This document shows, piece after piece, positions 6,663 to 13,977 of a DNA stretch of 18,617 nucleotides. This DNA is from JBGTBQ01 sp041749275 (GTDB lineage Bacteria > Acidobacteriota > Blastocatellia > Pyrinomonadales > Pyrinomonadaceae), in the NCBI GenBank assembly GCA_041749275.1, contig JBGTBQ010000299.1, forward strand, positions 1 through 18,617, in the 5' to 3' direction. The notes under the pieces were generated by a model, which was given only the letters and a program-made list of their open reading frames with translations, was not told the origin of the DNA and made no database searches. A program made the position numbers and the translations under genes. Position 1 is the first letter of the stretch. Each line of letters starts with the position of its first letter.

Positions 6663-7598
6663 TCAGAGCTTCAGTCCCTTCGCGCCCTTCAGGTCGAGGC
6701 GGAAGAGGCCGCCGCGCGTGGTCTTCTCTTCGCCGAGTGCGCCGGTGACATAGAGTTGATCCATGCGCGGGCCGCCGAAGGCGACGTTGCTGGTCGTTAA
6801 ATTCCCCGCCGCGTACCGGCGCAGGATTTTGCCTTCTGGACTCAAGACCTGCACCTGCCGCATCCCGTAGTGGGCGACGAAGAGGTTGCCCTGCTCGTCG
6901 AGACACATCCCGTCGGGTTCATTGGCGATCTGCCCTTCGCCCTTCGTGGGGAGGTTGGCGAAGACCGTCATCTTTCCGAGCTTGCCGGGCGCGAGCACTT
7001 CGTAACTAAGGATGCGGTTGTGGTTGCTCTCACCGACGAGCAGAGTTTTACCGTCGGGCCGCAGCACGATGCCGTTCGGGAAGGCGAGACCCTCCGCCGC
7101 GAGATGCGTCTTGCCTTGCGCGTCCACGTAGTGAACCGTGCCGATGGGATTCGTGGGACTTGAGCCGCCGGGGTCTGTGAAGTAGAAACCGCCGTGCGTG
7201 TCGAGCGTGAGATCGTTGGGCGCGCGCAGGGGCTTGCCTTCGCACTCTGACGAAGCCTCGCCGAGAATCTTGCCCGCCGCGTCGAGACGGAGCACGGCGC
7301 GGCGGCTGCCGTCGCAGACGAGATGCGTCCCGTCGGCCTGTATTTTATGCCCGTTGGGCGCGCCCGTCTTGGCCCATTCGGTCGCATCTCCGCTGTCGCG
7401 CGCGATGCGATAGATCGTGCCGTGGAACACGTCGGAGATGTAGATGTCGCCCCCTCGATCAATGACGACGCCCTCGCTATAACCGGGCGCCTCCGCGATT
7501 TTGACCGCCTTGACGACGCCCTCCGGCGGAAGAGTTTCATTCATCAATGCGACGATGATGAAGATGACGACGAGAAGAAAGTTTTTCATATACTCCAT
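6663..7598 (-). CDS. SMP-30/gluconolactonase-like six-bladed beta-propeller protein, exported or anchored
   Basis: The 311-residue protein has an N-terminal hydrophobic segment (residues 4-19) and then a beta-propeller typical of SMP-30/gluconolactonase/LRE-like hydrolases. Candidate metal ligands match the family pattern: Glu42 in YSEGVV, Asn128 in APNDLTLD, Asn175 in FPNGIVL and Asp229 in NEPDGMC. Family members hydrolyse sugar lactones or related esters; the substrate here is unknown. Start ATG 7598 has GGGGAG 4 bases upstream; ATG 7589 is an alternative that starts directly at the hydrophobic segment. The gene lies 47 bases after the degenerate phosphohexomutase on the same strand and looks like the last gene of the beta-mannosidase cluster. 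A longer frame to 7775 would overlap the mutase and is not credible. Confidence 0.88.
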   Translation of the reverse strand: MEYMKNFLLVVIFIIVALMNETLPPEGVVKAVKIAEAPGYSEGVVIDRGGDIYISDVFHGTIYRIARDSGDATEWAKTGAPNGHKIQADGTHLVCDGSRRAVLRLDAAGKILGEASSECEGKPLRAPNDLTLDTHGGFYFTDPGGSSPTNPIGTVHYVDAQGKTHLAAEGLAFPNGIVLRPDGKTLLVGESNHNRILSYEVLAPGKLGKMTVFANLPTKGEGQIANEPDGMCLDEQGNLFVAHYGMRQVQVLSPEGKILRRYAAGNLTTSNVAFGGPRMDQLYVTGALGEEKTTRGGLFRLDLKGAKGLKL

Positions 7599-7645
7599 GA
7601 TGCTCCCCGCGAAAGAGTTGAGAAGTTCAAGTTGTGTTGGCGCGA

Positions 7646-8992
7646 TTACCTGCCCACGCGGTCGCGCGCCCAGTCGAGCAGTTCGCGCGCGCGCGCCGGG
7701 GCTTCCGACTCGGCGATGACGCGGACGAGCGATTCGGTGTTCGAGACGCGAACGTGCACCCACCCGTCCGGCCACGAAACTTTTATCCCGTCGGTCTGGT
7801 CGTAAGCGACGCCCTCGCGCTCCAACTCGTCGTGCAGTCGCTGCAAGAGCGAGTGGATGCGATTCGGCTCGACCGCGACGTTGTGCTTGAGCATCGTGAA
7901 GCGCGGGAGCCGCGCGGCCACTTCGGAAATCCGCTCGCCCGCGAGCGCCATGTGCTCAAGAATCAGACCGACCGCCGCCGCGCTGTCGTGCGTGAGCTGC
8001 ACGCGCGGGACGATGACGCCGCCGCTGCCCTCGCCGCCGATGACGGCTCCCGTCTCGGCCATCGCCTCGGAGACGAATGCCTGCCCGACGGGCGTGCGGA
8101 CGACGCTCGCGCCGTGGCGCGCGGCGATGGCGTCAACGCTCGCGCTGGTCGAGAGGTTCGTCACGACCACGCCGGGCGCGCGGCGGAGTTCGATCTCGCA
8201 GGCGATGGCGAGCGTCGCCTCCTCCGGCAGTATCAAGCCCTCTTCGGTGACGAGGCCGAGCCTCTCGCCGTCCGCGTCGTGCGCGAAGCCGATGTCGGCG
8301 CGGCCCGCCTTCACGACGGCGCGGAGCTGCGCCATCGTCTGTCGTCTCGGTTCCGGCGCGTGTGGAAAAGGCACGCTCGTATCGTCGTTCACCGCGAACA
8401 CTTCGCAGCCGAGCGCGGCGAGCCAGCGCGGCGACAAAAGCGAGCACGAGCTGTTGCAACAATCAACCGCCACCGTCAGACGGCGCGACCTGATCGCTTC
8501 GACATCGAACGCGCCGGCCAGTCGTTCGAGGTGATGCGCGATGGCGTCCGCGCTCTCGACGTGGCTGTGGATGCGCTCCCAAGTCGCTTTGGCGAACTCG
8601 GCCTGATGATAGATGTCCAAAAGCTCGTCGGCCTGCATCGTGTTGAGATAAAGGCCGTCGCCGCGAACGAACTTGAGCGCGTTCCAAGGCTCCGGGTTGT
8701 GGCCCGCCGTGATTGAGATGCCGCCCGCCGCCCCGAACCATTTGACGGCGAGTTGCAGGCTCGGCGTCGGGCAGATGCCGAGGTCAATCACCTCGCAGCC
8801 GGAGGCGAGCAAGCCCGCGAGCACCGACGCGCGAACCATCGGCCCCGACGTGCGCGCGTCGCGGCAGACGAGGATGCGCCCGGTGTCGAGGTAAGCGCCG
8901 AAGGCTTGCGCGAACCCGACCACCAGTTCCGGCGTGAAGGTCTCGCCGACGACGCCGCGCACTCCGCTGATGCCAATCTTGAGCGAGTTCAT
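7646..8992 (-). CDS. Degenerate alpha-D-phosphohexomutase paralog (phosphoserine replaced by Gly)
   Basis: The 448-residue protein aligns end to end with the intact mutase at 4791-6161 (for example ISGVRGVVGE, RTSGxMVRxxVLAGLL, WNALKFV, LLDIYHQ). Key residues differ. The phosphoserine loop is TAGHNP, so Gly97 replaces Ser (codon GGC at 8702-8704). The metal loop is D239-A-D-G-E243-R, with Glu for the third Asp. The phosphate loop is RVSNTES instead of RxSNTEP. The sugar loop GGEGSGG is kept. It also has a cysteine cluster (C178, C179, C183) not seen in the paralog. Normal phosphoserine cycling is impossible, so it is a pseudoenzyme, a binding protein, or uses different chemistry. ATG 8992 is 16 bases after the GH2 stop; a TTG at 9022 overlapping GH2 is an alternative start. 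No frame damage is seen. Confidence 0.9.
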   Translation of the reverse strand: MNSLKIGISGVRGVVGETFTPELVVGFAQAFGAYLDTGRILVCRDARTSGPMVRASVLAGLLASGCEVIDLGICPTPSLQLAVKWFGAAGGISITAGHNPEPWNALKFVRGDGLYLNTMQADELLDIYHQAEFAKATWERIHSHVESADAIAHHLERLAGAFDVEAIRSRRLTVAVDCCNSSCSLLSPRWLAALGCEVFAVNDDTSVPFPHAPEPRRQTMAQLRAVVKAGRADIGFAHDADGERLGLVTEEGLILPEEATLAIACEIELRRAPGVVVTNLSTSASVDAIAARHGASVVRTPVGQAFVSEAMAETGAVIGGEGSGGVIVPRVQLTHDSAAAVGLILEHMALAGERISEVAARLPRFTMLKHNVAVEPNRIHSLLQRLHDELEREGVAYDQTDGIKVSWPDGWVHVRVSNTESLVRVIAESEAPARARELLDWARDRVGR

Positions 8993-9008
8993 TGATGACG
9001 GGAACGCC

Positions 9009-11582
9009 TTACCCCTTCGCAAAGGCGTCCGCGAGCGAGCGCACTTTCAGACCCCGGCGCAGCGCGGCGAGCGACACGGCGCGGCGCGGGCGAAACTCGA
9101 CGGTGACTTCACTTCCCGGCAGAAGGTCGAAGAAGTTGTCGCTGAAAGCGCCGTCGAGCAGCCCGGCGGAGAGATGAACGCCGCGCGCGAGCGTGTTGGC
9201 GCGCAGCCGGACGCGGAAGGCGCGGCCCGCCTGTACAACTTCAGCGTCAATCTCAGGCGCAGGCATCCGCAGGTCTTTGAAGGGCGCGAAGAAGAGACGA
9301 TTGCCGGCGGTCATCTTGCCTTTCTCCCACAGCTCGCAGTTGAGAAAGACCGTTCGCGGGTCGTGCTCCTTCAGCAACTCCGCTTTCGTCAAGTTCAGTT
9401 GAACGGCGCTTGAGAGCGGCTTAATCTCCACCGCCGCGCGCTGCTCCGAGATGACGCGCCCGCGAAAGTCCATGAGAGCCACGCGAAGCTCGGCGGGCGT
9501 GCTCCGTGTGCGGTCGGAGACGACGTGGATTCGCACGCGCCCGTCCTCTTCGTGCGGGCTGACGAGCACGTCCTGAAAAAATCGGCGGGCGTGATAGTGG
9601 AGCGCCTTCCAGCGACCGAAGTAGTCCATGCCCGACCATGAAGCGACCGGCCAGCAGTCGTTCACCTGCCAGTAGAGCGCGCCCATGTTGCGCGGGCGGA
9701 TGCGCCGGAAGTGCTCCGTGCCGATGCGGATGCCCTCGGCCTGCAAGAACTGGCTCACGTAGAGAAACGATTCAAAGTCCTTCGGCTCCGCGTACTCGCG
9801 CAGCATGTACTCGCGGATGAGTTGATTGCCGCGCGGGTGCTTCTGGTGCGCGAGCATGACGGGCGACTGGATGTCGTGGTCGGCAGGGACGGTGTAAGTG
9901 TTGACCGTCTCAATCAACGGGAACGACTGAAAGCCGTACTCGCTCATAAAGCGCGGGAACTGTTTTTCGTAAAACTCGAACGGCTTCGAGGCGTGCCAGA
10001 CCTCCCAGTAATGCACGTCGCCAATCTTCTGCGAGTCCGCGTCGTCTTCCAAATTCGAGCTGGGGGAACTCGGCCAGTACGGACGCGAAGGGTCGTGCTC
10101 GGCGACCACTTCGGGCAGCACGCCGTGGAAAATTTTGAGGTAATCATCCCAGAGCTTCGCCGGCAGGTTCTGCTTCCAGCCCCAATGATGCCACGCCGTC
10201 TCGACCTCGTTGTTGCCGCACCACAACACGACGCTCGGATATTTTCTGAGCCGCTTGACGTTATCCACCGCCTCGGCCCGAACGTTCTCCAAAAATTCTT
10301 TGTCGCCGGGGTACATGCTGCACGCAAACATAAAGTCCTGCCAGACGAGCAAGCCCAGTTCGTCGCACAATTCATAAAAGTCGTCGTGCTCGTAGATGCC
10401 GCCGCCCCAGACGCGCACCATGTTCATGTTCGCGTCGCGGACGGATTCGAGCAGTTGGCGATACTTGTCTCTGTTGATGCGTGTGGGAAAGATGTCGGCG
10501 GGAATCCAGTTGCCGCCCTTGGCGAAGACCGGCACGCCGTTGATGACGAACTCGAAGCTCTTGCCCCACTGGTCGGCTTGCTGTCTTAACTCCAAAGTCC
10601 GAAGGCCCGCCCTCGTCACGGCCTCGTCAACCAGTCGCGTCCCGGCCAGCACGCGCGCGCGGAAGTGATAAAGGTTCTGCGGCCCCAGCCCCGCCGGCCA
10701 CCACAGCCGAGGGTTGTTGAGCGGAAAGTCCAGCGCCACGCGATTCGCGCCCGGTCGCAGGCGGACGGCTCGCGCGGCCAATCGCTTGCCGCTGGACTGG
10801 TCGTCCAGCACTACCGTCACGTCCATCTCGGCGTCCGAGACGAGTTCCACGACGCCGCTCAACTCGGCGTCCGTGCGGCTGAGTTTTTTCTGGACTACAT
10901 GAAAGTCCGCGACGCGCGCTCCGTCCCATGCTTCGAGCCTGACCGGCCTCCAGACGCCGCTCGTCACAAAGCGCGGCCCCCAGTCCCAGCCGTACTGGTA
11001 CGGAGCCTTGCGCGTGTAGGGGCTGGTCTTCTCTCCCTGATCGTTGGTCGCCGGCAGTTCGTAGCTGATCGCCTTCATCCGCGGCAACACTTCGTTGATG
11101 GGCGAGCGAAAATGGACGCGCAAAGTATTGTCGCCGGCCTTGAGCGCGCGTTTCGCATCCACGCGCCACACGCGGAACATGTTGTCGGCGTTGAGCAGCG
11201 CGACGCCGTTGAGCGTGACGGTCGCGTAGGTGTCGAGACCCTCGAAGACCAGTTCGATGTTCCGGCGTGCGAGCACGTCGGCGCCGACGCGGAAAGTCGT
11301 CTCATACTCCCAGTCGGTCTTGCCGATCCATTGCAGCTTCTGTTCGTTGTCGCGGTAGAAGGGGTCTTCGATGAGACCGTTTTTCAGCAAGTCCGTGTGG
11401 ACGCAGCCGGGCACCGCCGCCGCGTGCCACGCGCCCTTGCCGGCCTCTCGAAACTTCCATCCGGCGTGCAGAGGGATGACGGTTCCGCCCTGCCGCCGGC
11501 CCGCCGCAGCCGGGTCTTGCGCGTGGGCGGCGCAGGCCGCGATGACAAACATGCAGAGCGCTTTTGAGACGGAGATTCTCAT
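9009..11582 (-). CDS. GH2 beta-mannosidase, secreted
   Basis: The 857-residue GH2 enzyme is closest in pattern to beta-mannosidase (EC 3.2.1.25). Acid/base Glu459 lies in LWCGNNEVE and nucleophile Glu548 in MSEYGFQSFP. Beta-mannosidase hallmarks are present: VPGCVHTDLL near the N-terminus, YQYGWDWGPRF, MVRVWGGGIYE and WQDFMFACSMYP. Order: signal peptide (1-22, cleavage near AHA/QD), jelly-roll sugar-binding domain, Ig-like domain, TIM barrel (~330-640), C-terminal beta domains. It removes terminal beta-mannose from oligosaccharides outside the cytoplasm. ATG 11582 gives a proper signal peptide; AAGG abuts it, so no normal ribosome spacing, and a GTG at 11636 is possible. It heads a tight minus-strand cluster with the degenerate mutase (16-base gap) and lactonase, and is divergent from GH20. 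Confidence 0.93.
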   Translation of the reverse strand: MRISVSKALCMFVIAACAAHAQDPAAAGRRQGGTVIPLHAGWKFREAGKGAWHAAAVPGCVHTDLLKNGLIEDPFYRDNEQKLQWIGKTDWEYETTFRVGADVLARRNIELVFEGLDTYATVTLNGVALLNADNMFRVWRVDAKRALKAGDNTLRVHFRSPINEVLPRMKAISYELPATNDQGEKTSPYTRKAPYQYGWDWGPRFVTSGVWRPVRLEAWDGARVADFHVVQKKLSRTDAELSGVVELVSDAEMDVTVVLDDQSSGKRLAARAVRLRPGANRVALDFPLNNPRLWWPAGLGPQNLYHFRARVLAGTRLVDEAVTRAGLRTLELRQQADQWGKSFEFVINGVPVFAKGGNWIPADIFPTRINRDKYRQLLESVRDANMNMVRVWGGGIYEHDDFYELCDELGLLVWQDFMFACSMYPGDKEFLENVRAEAVDNVKRLRKYPSVVLWCGNNEVETAWHHWGWKQNLPAKLWDDYLKIFHGVLPEVVAEHDPSRPYWPSSPSSNLEDDADSQKIGDVHYWEVWHASKPFEFYEKQFPRFMSEYGFQSFPLIETVNTYTVPADHDIQSPVMLAHQKHPRGNQLIREYMLREYAEPKDFESFLYVSQFLQAEGIRIGTEHFRRIRPRNMGALYWQVNDCWPVASWSGMDYFGRWKALHYHARRFFQDVLVSPHEEDGRVRIHVVSDRTRSTPAELRVALMDFRGRVISEQRAAVEIKPLSSAVQLNLTKAELLKEHDPRTVFLNCELWEKGKMTAGNRLFFAPFKDLRMPAPEIDAEVVQAGRAFRVRLRANTLARGVHLSAGLLDGAFSDNFFDLLPGSEVTVEFRPRRAVSLAALRRGLKVRSLADAFAKG

Positions 11583-11732
11583 CCTTCGATTATGCACACT
11601 TTTACCGGCATTAATTCTGTAACTCAAGTATGACACCGTAACTTACGCCGGGCGGTTGGATTTATCAGCGAAACTACCGTTACTTTTCTGACGCGGTACG
11701 AAACAATTCACCCAGCTACTTTTGAGGAACAC
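11583..11732. promoter_or_regulatory. Divergent GH2/GH20 promoter region with direct repeats
   Basis: Two near-identical 10-mers, ACCGTAACTT (11635-11644) and ACCGTTACTT (11676-11685), lie 41 bases apart, about four helical turns. A weaker copy, TCTGTAACTC, is at 11616-11625. They could be regulator sites shared by the two glycosidase genes. The region is more AT-rich than the flanking genes. No clean -35/-10 pair was found. Confidence 0.35.
11724..11728 (+). promoter_or_regulatory. Ribosome binding site of the GH20 gene
   Basis: GAGGA ends four bases before ATG 11733 and supports that start, which also begins a clean signal peptide. Confidence 0.6.
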
Positions 11733-13883
11733 ATGAGCGCGAGAAAATACTTTTCCGTCGTACTACTCTTACTCTGCGTTTCACACGCATCGGCCCGACT
11801 GACGGCGGGCCAGCCACTCCATGCCGCCCGACACAACCTGATGCCCGTGCCCGCCTCCGTGCGTTTCGGCGCGGGGCGACTGGCCGTTACTAAATCCTTC
11901 AACGTCGCCGCCAAGGGGCACGTTGACGAACGCCTGCGCGCCGGGATTGAACGCGCCGTCCGCCGGCTCGAAGGGCGCACGGTGTTGGAGCTTCAACGAG
12001 GTCTGGCGAACGACGCGGCGGCGGCGACCCTCGTCGTCGAATGCCGGGAGCCGGGCCGGGCCGTGCCTTCGGTCGAGGAGGACGAGTCATACACGCTCGA
12101 AGTGACCGAACGGCAGGCCGTGCTCGCCGCGCGCACGGTCGTCGGCGCGCTGCGCGGGTTGGAGACCTTCTTGCAGTTGCTCGAAGGCGACCGCGCAGGC
12201 CACTTCATCCCGGCGGTGCGGGTTGATGACAAGCCGCGCTTTCCGTGGCGCGGTTTGTTGATTGATGTGGCCCGCCACTGGCAGCCCATCGAGGTCATCA
12301 AGCGCAATCTCGATGCGATGGCCGCCGTCAAGCTCAACGTTCTGCACTGGCACCTCACGGAAGATCAGGGCTTCCGCGTCGAGAGCAAAAAATTTCCCCG
12401 TCTGCACCAACTCGGCTCCGACGGCAACTTCTACACGCAGGAGCAAATCCGCGACGTGCTCGCCTACGCGCGAGAGCGCGGCATCCGCGTCGTGCCGGAG
12501 TTCGACCTGCCGGGCCACGCGACCGCGTGGCTGGTCGGCCACCCGGAGTTGGGCAGCGCGCCGGGGCCGTACACGATTGAGCGGCGACCCGGCATCTTCG
12601 AGCCGGCCTTAGACCCGACACGCGAGGAGGTCTACAAGTTACTCGACGCCTTCCTCGGCGAGATGGCCGCGCTCTTCCCGGACGCATACCTGCACATCGG
12701 CGGCGATGAGAACGAAGGCAAGCAATGGGATCGCAACCCGCGGATTCAAGCCTTTATGAAGGAGAAAGGCATCAAGGATAACCACGCCCTCCAAACCTAT
12801 TTCAACCAGCGTCTGCTCGTCATTCTCAAAAAGCACGGCAAGCGCATGATGGGCTGGGATGAAATCTTCCAACCCGACCTGCCGAAGGACGTAGTTATAC
12901 ATTCGTGGCGCGGGCAGAGCGCGCTCGCCGAGGCCGCGCGCAAAGGTTACGAAGGCGTGCTCTCGAACGGCTACTACATTGACCTCATCTTCCCGACCTC
13001 ACAACATTACCTCAACGACCCGCTGCCGGCGGGCCACACGCTCACCGAGGCGGAGGCCGCGCGCGTCCTCGGCGGCGAGGCGACGATGTGGAGCGAGTGG
13101 GTGACGCCCGAAACGATTGACTCGCGCATCTGGCCGCGCACCGCCGCCATTGCGGAGCGTCTCTGGTCGCCGCGTGAAATAACCGATGTCGAAGATATGT
13201 ATCGCCGTCTCGCGGTGACGAGCGTCCGGCTCGAAGAGTTGGGTCTGCTACACGAACGGAATCAGGCGATGATGCTGAGGCGGCTTGTGCAGGGGCGAGA
13301 GACGGGGCCGCTTCAGGTGCTCGTCTCCATCGTCGAGCCGGTCAAGGAATATAGACGCTACCAGCAGCGCCCGCAGACGATGCTCTCGCCGCTCACCGGA
13401 CTGGTGGACGCGGCCCGCCCCGACAGCGACGCGGCCCGCCGTTTCAACGCGCTGGTTGACGAACTGCTCTCGGACGCGCCGCGCTTCGAGTCGCGCTCGC
13501 GCGAACTGTGGCACGTCCTCGCCGGTTGGCGCGACGCCGGCCCCGAACTCGGAGCGTTGATTGACGCCTCGCCCGCGCTCCATGAAGCGCGCCCGCTCGC
13601 CGCGGACTTGTCCGCGCTGGGCGAGGCGGGCCTCGAAGCGCTCTCGTATCTTTCGCGCGGCGTCACGGCCCCCGCCGAATGGCGCGACGCGCGTCTCGCC
13701 GCGCTTGAACAAACCGCCAAACCGAAAGCCGCGCTGGAATTCGTCGTCGTCGCGGGCGTCCGCCAACTCGTCGTCGCCGCCTCCGAATTGCCGCGCTTGA
13801 GTCAGACAACGCCCGTCGAGTGGAAGATGCACGTCAAGACGCTCGCCGCGCCGCCCGCGCGGCAACCGGCCAAGCAGCATTGA
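11733..13883 (+). CDS. GH20 beta-N-acetylhexosaminidase with ~200-residue C-terminal extension
   Basis: The 716-residue secreted enzyme removes terminal beta-linked GlcNAc or GalNAc by substrate-assisted catalysis. Residues 1-21 are a signal peptide (hydrophobic core VVLLLLCV, cleavage near ASA). Residues ~35-165 are the GH20b domain. The catalytic barrel is ~168-480, with Arg173 in FPWRGLLID, the LNVLHWHLTEDQGFR motif, catalytic pair Asp325-Glu326 in HIGGDENEGKQW, and pocket residues Trp392, Tyr414, Asp417, Trp453 and Glu455. Residues ~515-716 are an Ala/Arg/Leu-rich, probably helical extension that I cannot name. It is divergent from beta-mannosidase, consistent with joint attack on N-glycan-like or chitin/mannan-derived glycans; this is inference. 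A large hairpin follows its stop codon. Confidence 0.95.
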   Translation: MSARKYFSVVLLLLCVSHASARLTAGQPLHAARHNLMPVPASVRFGAGRLAVTKSFNVAAKGHVDERLRAGIERAVRRLEGRTVLELQRGLANDAAAATLVVECREPGRAVPSVEEDESYTLEVTERQAVLAARTVVGALRGLETFLQLLEGDRAGHFIPAVRVDDKPRFPWRGLLIDVARHWQPIEVIKRNLDAMAAVKLNVLHWHLTEDQGFRVESKKFPRLHQLGSDGNFYTQEQIRDVLAYARERGIRVVPEFDLPGHATAWLVGHPELGSAPGPYTIERRPGIFEPALDPTREEVYKLLDAFLGEMAALFPDAYLHIGGDENEGKQWDRNPRIQAFMKEKGIKDNHALQTYFNQRLLVILKKHGKRMMGWDEIFQPDLPKDVVIHSWRGQSALAEAARKGYEGVLSNGYYIDLIFPTSQHYLNDPLPAGHTLTEAEAARVLGGEATMWSEWVTPETIDSRIWPRTAAIAERLWSPREITDVEDMYRRLAVTSVRLEELGLLHERNQAMMLRRLVQGRETGPLQVLVSIVEPVKEYRRYQQRPQTMLSPLTGLVDAARPDSDAARRFNALVDELLSDAPRFESRSRELWHVLAGWRDAGPELGALIDASPALHEARPLAADLSALGEAGLEALSYLSRGVTAPAEWRDARLAALEQTAKPKAALEFVVVAGVRQLVVAASELPRLSQTTPVEWKMHVKTLAAPPARQPAKQH

Positions 13884-13890
13884 GATTGAG

Positions 13891-13970
13891 CGCGTCAGAA
13901 CCGCCTGCGGTAGCGGGCGGGTCACAAGTGTCGCCGGAACCCGCCCGCTACCGCAGGCGGTTCTGACGCG
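13891..13970. terminator. Perfect 32-bp-arm hairpin between convergent genes
   Basis: Bases 13891-13922 are the exact reverse complement of 13939-13970, with a 16-base loop. It starts 8 bases after the GH20 stop and ends 8 bases before the stop of the facing CRTAC1-like gene. It fits a bidirectional transcription barrier. The perfect arms and the GGTAGCGGGCGGGT core also suggest a mobile palindromic repeat of this genome. Confidence 0.8.
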
Positions 13971-13977
13971 AACGCTT

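Noticed and set aside
7599..7775. Upstream extension of the lactonase gene to 7775
   Set aside because: It would overlap the end of the mutase gene by 130 bases and place an Arg-rich stretch ahead of the signal anchor; a ribosome site supports 7598.
7634..8716. 360-residue plus-strand frame opposite the degenerate mutase, and similar long antisense frames elsewhere (5049-5594, 9711-10589, 10665-11567, 14539-15621)
   Set aside because: All lie opposite genes with clear domain motifs and have the Arg/Ala/Val-rich composition of antisense frames in GC-rich DNA.
8993..9022. TTG start at 9022 for the degenerate mutase
   Set aside because: It overlaps the end of the GH2 gene and adds ten residues before the family's normal start. 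ATG 8992 begins right at the conserved N-terminus.
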